Part shown: one piece after another, positions 50,838-62,747 of the stretch
Layout of the letters: each line of letters starts with the position of its first letter
Numbering within the stretch: the first letter of the stretch is position 1
From: Trogon surrucura
Lineage: Eukaryota; Chordata; Aves; Trogoniformes; Trogonidae
Assembly: GCA_020746105.1 (NCBI GenBank)
Contig: CM036617.1
Location: 135,435,845 to 135,499,844 of the forward strand
Length of the DNA: 64,000 nt
Direction of reading: 5' to 3'
Notes under the pieces: model-generated
Told to the model about the DNA's origin: nothing
Databases searched by the model: none
The model's input: only the letters and a program-made list of their open reading frames with translations
Position numbers and translations under genes: made by a program

Positions 50838-51083
50838 GTGTCTTCCTTCAAGATTACCAGGATAAAAGAAACAAAAGCAGGAAAAGGTGAATTGAGCCAA
50901 TTTGCAGAGGTTAAAGCCATCCAGCTGGCCCTAGACAATGCTAAGTGCAAGAGGTGGCCTGTCCTTTACTTACATACCAATTCCTGGATGGTAGCAAATG
51001 CCTTATGGGGGTGGCTGAAAAGGTGGAAACAGGAAAATTGGCAGAGGAGGGGGAAATCAGTTTGGGTAGCTGACTTATGGTAG
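50838..51083 (+). pseudogene. ERV RNase H C-terminal fragment
   Basis: An 81-codon open frame with the RNase H segment SQFAEVKAIQLALDNA, whose Glu is the second catalytic residue of the family. A later LYLHTNSWMVANAL carries Asn where the family has a catalytic Asp (normally T-D-S). The fourth motif, HADAH, follows in another frame near 51125. The N-terminal Asp motif is not recognisable. The enzyme would degrade RNA in RNA:DNA hybrids; this copy is inactive by truncation, substitution and frame loss. Confidence 0.75.
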
Positions 51084-51261
51084 CATATTGATGCCTGGCA
51101 GGATAAATCAGTAGTGAAGGTTTGGCACGCAGATGCTCACATCCCTAAAAATTTGGCTACTAAGAAGCAGAGAAATAGCCATCAGGTGGGCCAGGCAGCT
51201 AAGGTGTCCCAGATAGATTTAGACGAGGAGCACAAAGGTGAATTATTTTTACCTCTGATTT

Positions 51262-51919
51262 TTGACTCTTCTGGTCATCAAGGAAGAGATGGAACATACA
51301 GATGGGCCCTGGGACCAAGGGGTGCATTTAATGATGGATGTTATCACCCAGGTTATCCATAAGTGTGTGGCGGTTAAGCAGGCCAAACAGATAAATCTTT
51401 GTAGAACAAGAGACATTGGCTTCAATATAAATATGGAGAGGACTGGCAGATTGATTATATCACCCTCCCTCAAACTTGTGAGGGTAAGCTATCTGCTTAC
51501 AATGGTAGAAGTGAGCACCGGGTGGCTGGAGACATGTGCCATGCCTCATGCCATTGCCTGTAATACTATTCTGGGCCTTGAAAGGCAAATTTTATGGCAT
51601 CATGGGACCACAGAGAGGACTGAGTCAGACAATGGTACTCATTTCAAAAACAATAGCTAACTGGGCCGAAGAGGAAGGGATAGAGTGTATTTATCTTATC
51701 CCTTATCATGCAGCAGCCTCCAGAAAGAACGAACGACATAATAGCTTGCTAAAAACCACCCTAAAAGCAACGAGTGGTGGAACTTTCAAAAACTGGCACC
51801 AATATTTGGAACAAACCACCTGGCTAGTTAACACCAGAGGACCAATCAGTCAAGCTGGCCCTGCACAATCAAATCCTTTACATACAGCAGAAGGGGATAA
51901 AGTCCCCATCGTGTGGTGA
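51262..51919 (+). pseudogene. ERV integrase core, frameshifted
   Basis: Two overlapping frames (51262-51660 and 51536-51919) carry the retroviral integrase core. The first Asp (in IDYI, codon near 51453) lies in yet another frame, the second is in SDNGTHF near 51628, and the Glu is in KNERHN near 51731. The D-to-E spacing is close to the 35 residues of the DD35E family if the frameshift near 51650 is allowed for. Integrase joins viral DNA ends to host DNA. The N-terminal zinc-binding region is only partly visible (HKCVAVKQ, where a second Cys would be expected). No functional product is possible. Confidence 0.82.
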
Positions 51920-52416
51920 GAGGAACCTATTGCAAAAAACCCAGGCAAACCCATCTATGGGGTTGTTTCTGCCAAGGCCACTCTCCCATTGTAATTGCCA
52001 TGTGTTCCAGGTGGCCCAAGAAAACTTTTATCCCAGTATTCTCAAACCAGGGTTACACAACAGTTCTTACAAGCCCATATGATTTGAAATCCCTCCTCTG
52101 GGCATGTATCTCACCAGTCATACGTTAGTATGAATGAGAGTTCCATAAGAATCTGTTCCTACAGCACTTGGGGAAAAGTTCATGCCTTCTCTCTGCTTCA
52201 CTACCAGTTTTGAAACACCGCTTGCTGCAGAATAGCCAGCGACCAAGTTTCCAACCCTACAGGCAGCAGAACTATAGTTTCTGACTATCTGAGCACTATA
52301 AGCACACAGCACAGAGTGGGGCAGTGAGAGGGAGGGCAGGGCAGAGGAGGAAGGATAAAGGATAAAAGCTGGAATGCAGCTCAGAGGTGGGAGAGCAGAA
52401 AACAACAGACCAACAG

Positions 52417-52471
52417 TAACACACTAACATGCCCACTAACACACAACATGCACACTGACACACAACATGCT
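52417..52471. repeat. imperfect tandem repeat (CACACTAACATGC-type)
   Basis: About three imperfect units: CACACTAACATGC, CACTAACACACAACATGC and ACACTGACACACAACATGC. The last two are about 18-19 bp each. No transposon link seen. Confidence 0.7.
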
Positions 52472-52832
52472 TGCTTTGCATGTACCCCACAACTTCCAGA
52501 TGTCAGATTCAGCAGCCCCCAAATACGCTAGCTTGCTCCCTGGTTCTGGCTGCATGATTAACTCCCAGGCAATGGCTGATCATGAAGTATTTCAGCGCTA
52601 CAAAGTAGCTATCCAGAAGTATATGCTTCAGTTACTGGGCAACTGAGTTCTTTACTAGTAATACAATGTCTTCCAGAGAGAGCAACTGTATACTTCCAGT
52701 ATACTTCGAGTGAGCAACTGCATACTTTATGCAACAAATTTTATCTCGCTGTTAAGGCAGGTATATTCAAAGGTGCATACAAGGACAGCACTTAAAGCAG
52801 TTTATGATATAGCTGAACATAAATTCTTCCAT

Positions 52833-52930
52833 ATTCTCTATTCTATACATCCATATATATTCTCTATACATCGACCTCTATAAATTATCCTATACATCTC
52901 TGGTATTCTCTATTCTATACATGTCTATCC
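52833..52930. repeat. degenerate TATTCTCTATTCTATACAT minisatellite
   Basis: Several diverged copies of a roughly 20-bp pyrimidine and TA-rich unit, including ATATTCTCTATTCTATACAT at the start and GTATTCTCTATTCTATACAT at the end, with shorter ATTCTCTATACAT and TATCCTATACATCTC units between. Confidence 0.7.
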
Positions 52931-54994
52931 TTTGTTAGTCTCTTAGCATGAAAGTGCTGATGGAGCATTTGCACTTTTTGTGAAACTTTTCAAACATAAC
53001 ACAGCACAGGTGATGGCTTGTTTAAAAATAAAAAAAAAAAAACCAGCTTTGCTGAGTTTCTGTAAGAAAGAAGGAGAAAACAAGTTCTACTTTACTGGCA
53101 TTACAGTTTGTGTGCAGTAGCACCCATAACAGGCAAAGTACGAGGAGGTAGAACTGTTGCACCCCAAACCTCCATTGTGAAACCAGCACTGAAATTTCAG
53201 GTGAAAGACCAACTAATAAGAATTGAGAAGTATTTCAAGAGTGCTGCAGTTGCTTGGTAAAATCTGCTTTGGAGTATATTGTTTTGCTGTCTCCTCCACA
53301 GCTAAAACTCACTCCTCACCATTACAAGCAGGAACAATTTTATTATCCTTTAAGTTGTCATCGATTCCTCTTCAGGCAGCAACACTAATCTGAAGCTAAG
53401 AGCCTTTTTTACCTTGCTTTCAAAGACAGAGAACAAAGCACAGAAAGATGGCCCACCTAAGCTACTTGCAAAACTCTGCACCATTTTCCTTAGTGGAAGA
53501 GTAGCTGCACTGACCATAGCGACTGCCAGTTACATGAGATGCTCCATCCCAGTACCACGCTATTCCATGCAATTTTCAGTGGAAAAAGAAGAGGCCAAGG
53601 CATGCTCTTTGTATTCTCCAAAGCATGTTAAACGTAAGCTCTGGAACAAAACACTATTCCCTCTTTCGTGCCCATAAACACTTTCACAATGATTGTTCAC
53701 ACTCACCCCAAGCTATGCAGAACTGGGTACCAGGAACCTAGACTAAAAGGCCAAGCAAAGGGAATGAGTTCTAGAGTAAGTTAAAAACGTACTGATGATG
53801 ATCACATAGAGTTTCACCTAGAGAATCTCTTCCAATCGGTTGCTTGCTTGAACACCAGCTTTCACAACCTGCTAATCCAGCTCTGCTCTACCCAGTTTCC
53901 CTGTCTTCCTTGGCCTAGAAGCTCAGGAAGTCCCGTCTCTTCTTTCTTCTCCTCTCCTATGAAATAACTCATCACCTCTAGAATGAATTCCATTCCTGTT
54001 TCACCAGCAAAAGTTCTACCTGTCACTCTGTCATTCACTCTGCTTGCATACCTGCCTCATTTTCACAGTGTGTAAGCTCTCAAAACAGATCCTGCCTATA
54101 ACTCTGCATTTACATAACACCTTGCACAATGAAGCCCAGGTCTCTGCTGGTCTCTAGACATTGTTCTGACACTTATATTAGGGGATTTTTTTCTCCAGCT
54201 ATGTTATAGGGTCAAGTAAAAATATAATCTCTCCCTACAAACCTCAATACACTAATAAAAGAACAATAACAATGGTGGCAAAACCAATAGCAGTAGCACT
54301 GTATAAGAGCCACATAATCAATGTAAGGTACATCAGGGAAAATACCTGTGATACCAGGTTTGGGACATGAACTGGAAGAATAGTCTTGCCACTCAGACAC
54401 GATGTGGAATTTAAGAAGGCAGCACATAATTACTAGAGCTGGTCTTGGCTAGAACACCAAGATTAGCACTCCAACACTTCTGAAGTCTCCAGGAAGGCTG
54501 TTTTGCCTCTCATCCAATGGAAATAAACTCATCATCTGTTAGATGGCCCCCAAACGCTATGTGAGGCATAATTTTTATACAGATTTGAGAAAAAATGCAT
54601 TTACTGATCCACCTGAGTGACTTGCAGCATCATTGCATTCCTTAGCTGGACACTGGACCAGCATCAACCTAGGAAACCAAGTACTCTTTGCTATCTATTT
54701 TCCATAGATTTCTCAGCCAGTTACAGAGAGACATTAAAGGAAACAGTGACCTAATTCTGACACTGTGGTTTCATAATGTAAAGATAACCTAATTTTTCAC
54801 TCATCCCAACCTCCCTCTTCCCGATAAATGACCTTTTGTCTAGAGTATTTAATATTACTTTTGGCAATAAGAGGGCTGAAAAGAATATGCAGATTGGAAA
54901 CTAAAAAGTCTTGCTTTTTCTTGGTATCAATTAGGATAACATGCACAAACACCGAAAAGACGAGAAAAAGAAATAAATTAATGTGCATCTTGAG

Positions 54995-55046
54995 ATATCA
55001 GATAATCTTAGAGGTCTTTTCCAACCTTAATGATTCTATGATTCTC
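54995..55046 (+). mobile_element. CR1 LINE terminal fragment
   Basis: TCAGATAATCTTAGAGGTCT, then TTTCCAACCTTAATGATTCT and ATGATTCT: the last 50 bp of a CR1, plus strand. It is severely 5'-truncated. Confidence 0.88.
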
Positions 55047-57618
55047 TATGGGCAATCAAATCTCTTGCTTCAGTAAGTACCGATATCAGGGGTCATGAAG
55101 GAAAGTTGTTTCCCCTCCATGATACAACACTGCTGAACCGCTTACACGCATAGAAGTTCTTAATTTTCTTCAGCAACAACAGATACTGGATGTAAACAGG
55201 GTCACGGAAGGACTTGGTACAACAGTTCCAATCAGAGTTAGCAAGGGAGTATGGCCAAAGACATTTGGCAAGTAAGACAGATTCCTACCATATTATTAAT
55301 CTCATCAAAAAGGGATTATATATTAACTAAAATGAAACAATTTCAAAAGAAAACTACATCGAAAAGCAAAAAAACAGACAAATCAACTAGGATACAGATC
55401 AGCTTAGCATGACTTACCCTTATGCGTAGCTTGCAAAAGTGCAGGAGGGTAAGGTAAGGAATAGCCATGGACTTTTCAGGGAACAGGCTAACTGTACAGG
55501 CAGTGAATTGGAGAAGAGCTTCTATGCAGCATGATACTGGGCATGAAACATCAGCATTGTCATAGGAATACCATTACTTCAGTAAGGAAGTGCAAAAGGT
55601 AAGTTTTACCTTCCCTCATTCCTGCATTACTATGAATGCAAGAAAAAAGGGCTAACTTCTTTAGAGCAACATCTTATAATGACTACACTAGTCTACATGG
55701 AAAATTCACACATATACAACCACATAGCTATTCGCAGTCATCGTTAAAATAATTGGATCATTACATTTTATGTCATAAAAACACTAACAATACAGCTGAC
55801 AAACACTTCATTAAAATGATAGCTATATATCTTTTTGGATTGCTTTCTCGTCTGAATGCTTCACTCTTCACTTCTGCAATTTTCATCCCTTTAGAAGGCT
55901 ACATGTGTGCATGACAGTCTCATGTCACATTACCTGTGAATTTCTTTGCACCTTCTTTGAAAAGTTTGATTCATGACTCCCCACGACTTCTTTCCTGTGC
56001 CATCAATGGCATACATTCCCGTGGAGCGTAAAAGCAGCAAGGTAAGTCCTCCACCCTGGCCTAAGACTCTTAGACAAAATGTTTTTTGAAGTGGCAAGAT
56101 GGAATATGCTAAACAAAACGCCAGGTTTCACCATGAAGACTTTGGTTAGCATGGACAAACCCCACTACTGGAAAGCAAGCAAATGCTTGCTGGAGGGAGG
56201 CTGGGCGTAGCTCCTCGGAGGACACGCACATGTGTGCACACATTCGCTGGCCTGTTTCCTGGAGCCCTGGCCTTGTTCTGTCTTGTCTCTGGGCTCTCTA
56301 AAACAAGGGTCATTAGGACTGTTCACTCTGGCATTTGTTCATCCCACATCCTTCTCTGTCTTAGTCAATGTCTACCTTACAATGTTTGATCCTGATCCAA
56401 CAGATCAGGAAGCTTCCTTTCAGAAGGACAATAGGATGAAACTTAGAAAATCCTCCTGGCTAGCACCTACTACTGTTTCATTAGCGAGCAGCATCCTCAC
56501 TGAAAGGTACACACTATGGGCTTTCTCTCTCCTTCACAAACACTCTCCTCTAACAGATGGTCAGTTTACATGTGGTAAAGATCTACTGTAATTAAAAACT
56601 CTGTTCTCATTAACCATCTTCCACGAACGTGACAGCTCTGGCTCACTCTGATGAGTGTGTCCTTCACTTCACGGTAAACAGCAGCCAGGAAAATTAAAAA
56701 TACAGCCAATTTCTACACTGGGGTTGTGTTGGAGGGGCTGGATTGCAGATTTCTAGGAAACAGTCAGAGAGCCTATTGAGAATCCTGCCTTGGGGGTCAA
56801 GAAAAACCCTAGTAATCAGCATATGAAGTTCATCTGTCTTCTAGAAGGAATCACAGGCTGTGATTGATCTTACCTTCACCTTTCAATTACTTTGCTTGTT
56901 TCAAGAGCTCTCACCACATTTACAAGCAACCGCTCTACAATTATTTTTGCAACAAACAATCAGAGACTAGAGATACATTAGCAGGACTCTGGCTTTACAA
57001 AGACACAGATTTACTGCTCCCCCCTTCCTGCAATTCCTTTCCTCCTCTCCAGTTGGAAAAGCCAGAGAGACAATACAAAGATAAATCACCTTTTTCAAGA
57101 GACATTTACCTTCTGCAGAGTCTACGGATCATTCTAGATTCAGCAGCACTTCAAAATGGAGATAATGGAAGTGTCTGCAGAATTATAGACAACATTTTCT
57201 AATACCCTAGAAGGACCATCATCATTTAGAGGTCCTAAGGGGAAGAAGAACAGTAGTGCAGTCAAGACCTTTAATCAAACCTCTGGAGATATGGGTTCAA
57301 TTCTCAGCTCTTTCATAAATCTCTATATTCCAGCTCACCAACAGAAAATATATACGGAGTATTTCCCATTTGAAATCACAAACTCTCAGATGCTGTGAGC
57401 ACCTTTTACCATCTCTTCATTCAGAATCTCATCCAGCAGAATCTCAGTTGCTGAGCGGTATCCTGAGATGGTACTTCCTGCACATGGCAACACAGGCAAA
57501 ACCCCACTGTGCTCTACTCTAGGTTACCTGCAGGGATCCAAGAGGAGTAGCAGACTCACACAGACAGAAGAGTAGAAGTCAAAGCTTCCTCCCCGGACAA
57601 ATTTCTTGGCTGGTAGGT
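55047..57618. other. unique AT-rich DNA, no gene seen
   Basis: About 2.6 kb between a CR1 stub and the solo LTR. Open frames up to about 119 codons (56232-56591) have no recognised family features. Confidence 0.5.
57614..57618. repeat. target-site duplication, left copy (TAGGT)
   Basis: TAGGT directly before the LTR is repeated at 58430-58434 directly after it. A 5-bp duplication is typical of several retroviral integrase lineages, including ERVL-type elements. Confidence 0.9.
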
Positions 57619-58429
57619 TGTCGCGGGTTAGGGCTGGGCCGGCCACTAATGCGGACAGATGCTCTCTAACCCCCTCTTCCCCCCCCAAACAGGAAGAGAA
57701 AAGGGAATGAGGCAGAGAGACTTATGGGTGAGAGAAGAAAAAAAACTAGAACAGCTTTAACGAAAAGAATAGAAATAATGATAAAAAGATAAAAGAACTA
57801 TATACAACTATAGATAGTAGCCCGATATCAAACCCAACTCCCTCCCCCAATAGCAATCACCACTGGTGCTGCAGAGCAGGAGGCACCGGGGCAGCCCCAG
57901 GCTCAGCAGTGGCAGGATCTGGATACAGGGAGCTGGATTCGGGAACTCAGGATCCGGATCAAAAGCAGGAGGTCAGATGGAATCCTCTCTGGACACCGGC
58001 CATTGCAGAAAAAAAGGGCGAAAAGGCCGAAAAGGCAAAAAAGGGCCGAAACTCTCGTGATCACTCAATTCATACTAGCTATGATGTATATGGGATGGAA
58101 TACTCTCGTTGGCCACCTCTCCTGTCTATTACCCCCCGGAGGTGCCACCTTTTACTTCCTTGTGCCCCCCTCTTACTACCCAGCACCCCCAGCGTGGCAC
58201 ACAAGAGCCAGCAGTGGCCTTGGTCACTATAGGAATAAGTATAAGCAAGAGCCTTTCTGCATCCCAGTCCCAGGCAGTAACTGTAAACATCAGGTGTTAT
58301 CACTGCCAGTAGCACACACTGTCTGCAAAAACATGCTGCTGACTTCAGAACGTGCAGCCTTTTAGAAGACACTAAACTGGAAAGTAAAAATCACTAAACA
58401 GGACTGGGTTTTTAGCTAAACCCAGGACA
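57619..58429 (-). mobile_element. solo LTR of an endogenous retrovirus, 811 bp
   Basis: On the minus strand the element runs from TGTCCTGGGTTTAGC at 58429 down to CCCGCGACA at 57619, so it has the TG...CA ends of retroviral LTRs. The outer 11 bp (TGTCCTGGGTT against TGTCGCGGGTT) form an imperfect terminal inverted repeat with 9 of 11 matches. It is flanked by perfect TAGGT duplications. No internal retroviral sequence is attached, so it is a solo LTR left by recombination between two LTRs. U3 is on the right; the part near 57700-57850 is T-rich on the coding strand. CpG sites at the ends are preserved, which suggests moderate age. I did not find an unambiguous AATAAA or TATA box. The class is inferred from the 5-bp duplication and the TGTCCTGG start. 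Confidence 0.92.
58008..58051. repeat. purine-rich GGCCGAAAA tandem repeat inside the LTR
   Basis: Repeated units of the type GGCCGAAAAGGC alternate with A runs (AAAAAAAGGGCGAAAAGGCC and so on). It lies inside the solo LTR and is absent from the truncated copy at 27.7 kb, which ends before this region. Confidence 0.75.
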
Positions 58430-58434
58430 TAGGT
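58430..58434. repeat. target-site duplication, right copy (TAGGT)
   Basis: Matches the pentamer at 57614-57618 exactly. Confidence 0.9.
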
Positions 58435-59147
58435 ACATACTATGTACCAGGACTTAAGTCAGCTTTAGCCTTCTCTTTGTAGCTCACCTATCAATTTTTC
58501 ACTTACTGCAAACTTCCCATGAGCCTAACAAAAAACTGACTGCAACAACCTGTCTCAGATTATTCTGGAACTGAATATTTGTGACCCATATGCCAGTCAG
58601 TAAAAAGCAGCTATTTTCTACTGCCAGTCTGACTCGTAGACAGAAAATTATCAAGATAAGATTATTTTATGTGGCAATGATGACATACAATTCCTCTCAC
58701 AGGGAGCTCTACTTTCCATTTCAAGCAAATAGGTTTTCTGACCTGAGCATCAAAAATTTAAACCACTCACATTCCCCAGTGTTTTACATTCAGCATATCT
58801 CTATTCCAAAAGGCAACATTAAAAAGCAGTAGGGAGGTCCAGTGTTACATTACACCTCTTTTTTTTCTTTTTTTTTTTTTGCATCAGTTGGGTTTGGTTT
58901 GCAGTTATCAAATACAGTTTTGTGGAGGTTTTTTTGTGCTAACTCTGAACCCTGAAATATCATCATCAGGTATTAGAGCATCATGAGCTATTTTCTTCTG
59001 TCACACTTTCACTAAGCAACACTTCCACAGGCAAGTTCTGTTCTTTGAGAAATTGGTGCAGTTCTATTGTGCAGGGTTTCATTGACTCAACAAGGTCACT
59101 ATTTCTGTGAAACACACAGAACTGCTGCAGGGCTGGATAAGCACTAA
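58435..59147. other. unique DNA with a T-rich run
   Basis: About 710 bp. A pyrimidine run (TTTTTTTTCTTTTTTTTTTTT) lies at about 58858-58880. No gene seen. Confidence 0.5.
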
Positions 59148-59682
59148 AATCACAGAATCTCTTTGGTTGGAAGAGTCCTTTCAGATCATTGAGTCCATCC
59201 ATTAACCTAGCACTGCAGGTCACCACTAAACCATGTCTCTAAGCACTAGACCAACACGTTATTTAAATACCTCCACTGATGGTGATTCCACCACTGCCCT
59301 GGGCAGCGTGTTCCAATGCCCAATGACCCTTTCAGTGAAGAACTTCTTCCTAATATCCAGCCTAAACCTCCCCTGGCACAACTTGCAGCCATTTGTTCTA
59401 GTCTTATTGCCTGCTACTAGGGAGAAAAGGCTGCCCCCCTCCTCTCTCCAATCCACTTTCAGGCTAAATAATCCCAGTTCCTTCAGCCTCTCCTCATAGA
59501 ACTTGTGTTCCAGACCCTTTACAAGCCTTGTTGCTGTTTTTTTCGGACATGCTCAAGTGTCTCAGTACCCCTCTTGTAGTGAGGGGGCCAGACCTGTACA
59601 CAGTACTTAACCTGTAGCCTCACCAGTGCTGAGTACAGGGGTGCCATCACTTCCCTGGTCCTGCTGGCCACACAGAGATGTG
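59148..59682 (-). mobile_element. CR1 LINE 3' portion
   Basis: Begins AATCACAGAATCTCTTTGGTTGG, which is a diverged tail, then the antisense ORF2 end. A minus-strand frame at 59259-59456 reads a [12 protein letters not shown] segment and an [20 protein letters not shown] segment, the CR1 C-terminus. The element ends near CTGGTCCTGCTGGCCACACA at about 59670, in the SRSRE region. Frameshifted and about 535 bp. Confidence 0.94.
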
Positions 59683-62117
59683 AAGGACGAGAAGTGAAAA
59701 GCTGTTCAAGTTACCTCAATCACCAAAGTCATTAGATATGACTACATACATCACACGTGGCTACTTAGGCATATGTAGCTTGAATGCTTTGAGCACAGAT
59801 GACACAGCCCTATCCAACTGCATACTCAGGTTAGATTCATGCAGTAACAAAGCAAAGGGACCTATAAGAAGCTGTTGTCATCTCATGCTCCTAAACTGCT
59901 TACGGAAACCCCCTCACCCAGATCTCTCCTAAGTTTGAGGAATGTACCCTGGGACATTACACTGATGAGAAGTTTGATTCAAGTCTCATAAGGCTGGTAG
60001 AACTGGACACCTATAAGATACAAATGGCTGCATTAAGTGTCACTTTTATACAGCTCTCAGACCACATAGCTAATAAAATGTCACCTCATCTGCTTGCTCC
60101 CCTAGAAAATGTTAGAACTACAGCAAAAAAATAAAAAGGAAAAAAGCAGAGACGATCTATAGCAGACAGTGGACTTGACTGGAAGGGAAGTACACAGTAC
60201 TGCTCTCATGTCTGCCATGTCCTACTGCATGACTCCGGTTAAGACAGTCAAGCCATCTGTATCTCAAGTACCTACCTTGTAATCCTTAATAAAGGGCTTT
60301 GAAATTTGAAAACAGAAAGGTGTCTTAACACTCCTTGTCCCTATCTTCATCTTGGATTTTTTGTTAGTTTTCCTTTCCAGAGGGCTGGCACAGGAAATGT
60401 ATTAAGCTTCTCCTGAGTCTTGACTTTTACTTATTTTTTTGACTTGTGCTCATGAATGGCAGCAGTAGAAGGCAACCTGCACATAACCACAATGCAAATC
60501 CAGTTATCTCCCAAGTCCTTGGGCTCTTATCACTTTTGACACCCGGTTTTTGCTCAGGAAATAACAAATAAAAAAACTACGAGGTCCATCATCTACAGCA
60601 CAGACAAACACAATTTAAAATGCTGTCATGTTTCCTTCTGCCAGGGTATAGGTATCCCAAATCCATTTGGAAGGCATCATCATCAGGCATCTTTTTGTGA
60701 GCAAATCTATTAAAGGAAACCTCTGTAAAGAAACTGCCTCAAGGTTACAGCTCACTGGTAGCTATGGTAGTGTTCCTGTGCTGCTGGCTTGCACTCATTG
60801 TGGAAAGTCCCCATGAAGTCATGAATAAATGAAGCTCTTTATGCTTTTGCCGTGGGATCACATGGGTGTATCGGTCCAGAATGAGCAGGAGTCTCTTTTA
60901 GAAAACCACACTATTCTGAAGATAGAAGAATGGCTCCATTTAAGCACGTCTTCCCAATTCAGTACCTTTGAATAAAAACTGCTAAATAAAAACTCATGTT
61001 ATTTGTCAGCTGAAATGTATTTTCTAGCTCTACTACTATATTTGAATGAGTAAGCTCTGAAAAGTTTTTAAAGGCTCTTCCTAATTAATACCTTAAACAG
61101 AGATAACTTGGAGTCATGTGACTTTAATGGCAACTAAATCAAGGTGAGAGATTTTGCTTAATGCCAAAGACACTTTAAGTCTCCCACTAAATGACAGACA
61201 ACTCTATTCACAGAAAAGAAAAACAACAACAACCAAAAGCTAGAACAAGTTCATGTGCCCTAGAAGCCTGCAAATGGAAAAATCTTTGTCATTAATCACT
61301 CATGCTAAACTGAATACTCAAGCTAAGATCCATTTCACTTTGCTTTGGCCATCTACAAAATAACAATTCAAAAGGTCTTGTTTACCTGGATGATCTGAAG
61401 CATCTACATTACAATAAGTTAACCGTAGCCTCTCTGTCAACTACGAAAGGAGGTTTTGGGAAATGTCTCAGATATAGCATCCACAGCATAGATCTTCATA
61501 GCAGACATCTCTTAGCACAGATAGATAATTAAGGCAAGATGACTCCTGCCCCTGGAGCTGGAAAGACAACACAGTTTTTAAGATACAAAGAACTCCGTCA
61601 CAAGCTGTTGAGAGTAAGCTTAGCAAATCCTCGGGCATTAGCATCTGGTCAGTCACTGGACAGGCATTCAACTGGCCATCAACCCATTCTTCTTTCAGAC
61701 TGCTGAATTCAGAAGCAGCAAGCCCAGTCAGTGATAGAAGCTTTCAAAAATCCTACTTTTGGTTATGGATGTTTGAGTTCAGGACTTCCCTTGAAGTTGT
61801 TGTTTTGGTGTGTTTTTTGGTTGCCCATTTCACTTGGGTTTTTTGCAATTGATGGCTCAGGTATCATTTTCTAAAAATGGATCTCAGATAGGACTAGATT
61901 ATAAGGCTTGATTTTCCAAGTACTTGCACAATTGTTATAAACTAACAACTTTACTGAAAACAATACAATCTATTAAGAAGACACATTTTAATGGACTCAA
62001 CTCCTGACAAGTACTCAAACCCGATTTGTTAAGCATATTCATGACAAAGAGTACTCAGCCTTTCTCAACTTCCCACTGTTTCACCCTGGCGAACCAAGAA
62101 TATTTTCATTCTCTACT
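59683..62117. other. unique AT-rich DNA, nothing recognised
   Basis: About 2.4 kb between two CR1 copies. No gene, RNA or repeat recognised. Confidence 0.5.
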
Positions 62118-62747
62118 TCACAGAATGATTTGAGTTGGAAGGGACCTTAAAGATCATCTAGTTCCAGCTCCCCTGCCATGGGGACCAGGTTGCTCAAAGC
62201 CCCACCCAGCCTGGCCTTGAACACTACCAGGCATGAAGCATCCATAAGTTCTCTGGGCAACCTGTTCCAGTGTCTCACCATCCTCACAGAAAAGAATCTC
62301 TTCTCACTGTCTAATCTAAATATACCTACTCCACTTTAAAAACATTGATCCAATGTCCTACCACTACATGCCCTTTTTGTGAACAGTCCCTCCCCAGCTT
62401 TCCTGTAGCCCCCTTCGGGTACTGGAAGGCTGCTATAAGGTCTCCCCAGAGCCTTCTCTTCTCCAGGCTGAACAACCCCAACTCTCTCATCTTGTGCTCA
62501 TATGGGAGGTCCTCCAGCCCCCTAACCATCTCTATGGGGCACACTACTTCAGGTAGAGTCTCACAAGAGCAAAGGGGCAGAATCACCTCCCTTGACCTGC
62601 TGGCCACACTTCTCTTGATGCAGCCCAGGATACAGTTGGCTTTTTCGGTTGCCAGCGTATATTGCTGGGTCATGTCAACCATCTCTTCAAACAGCACCCC
62701 CAAGCCTTGCACCTTCTTGGTCAAGTGCTGGGCAAAGGGCTGCCTCT
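62118..62747 (-). mobile_element. CR1 LINE 3' portion
   Basis: The plus strand begins TCACAGAATGATTTGAGTTGG, then GGGACCTTAAAGATCATCTAG. A minus-strand frame at 62326-62724 carries a decayed CR1 segment: a MTQQYTLATEKANCILGCI stretch, SRSREVILPL, then [20 protein letters not shown]. The tail has a single octamer only. Truncated at about 62745, with an internal deletion near 62540-62560 (the CVQFWAPQ region is missing). Confidence 0.94.

Larger units (their letters stand above)
50838..52060 (+). mobile_element. endogenous retrovirus pol remnant (RNase H to integrase)
   Basis: Three plus-strand frames read in order as the end of an RNase H domain, the spacer and zinc-binding region, and the integrase core. 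Gag, protease, the reverse transcriptase proper and env are not seen, and no LTR was recognised at either side. The frame changes at least at about 51270, 51460 and 51655, so it is a dead fragment. The combination resembles avian class III (ERVL-related) or other spuma- or beta-like elements; I cannot assign the class from this piece alone. Confidence 0.85.
52061..54994. other. unique DNA with two minisatellite-like patches
   Basis: No gene recognised. It includes an AACATGC/CACACA repeat at 52417-52471, two copies of GAGCAACTG(T/C)ATACTT near 52678-52730, and degenerate repeats of TATTCTCTATTCTATACAT at 52833-52930. A TATA-like GGATAAAAG lies at about 52361 after a purine-rich run; its meaning is unclear. 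Confidence 0.5.

Noticed and set aside
58003..58372. Overlapping open frames of 97-120 codons on both strands at 57.9-58.4 kb.
   Set aside because: They fall inside the solo LTR; LTRs do not normally encode protein, and similar frames in the 27.7-kb copy only reflect shared LTR sequence.
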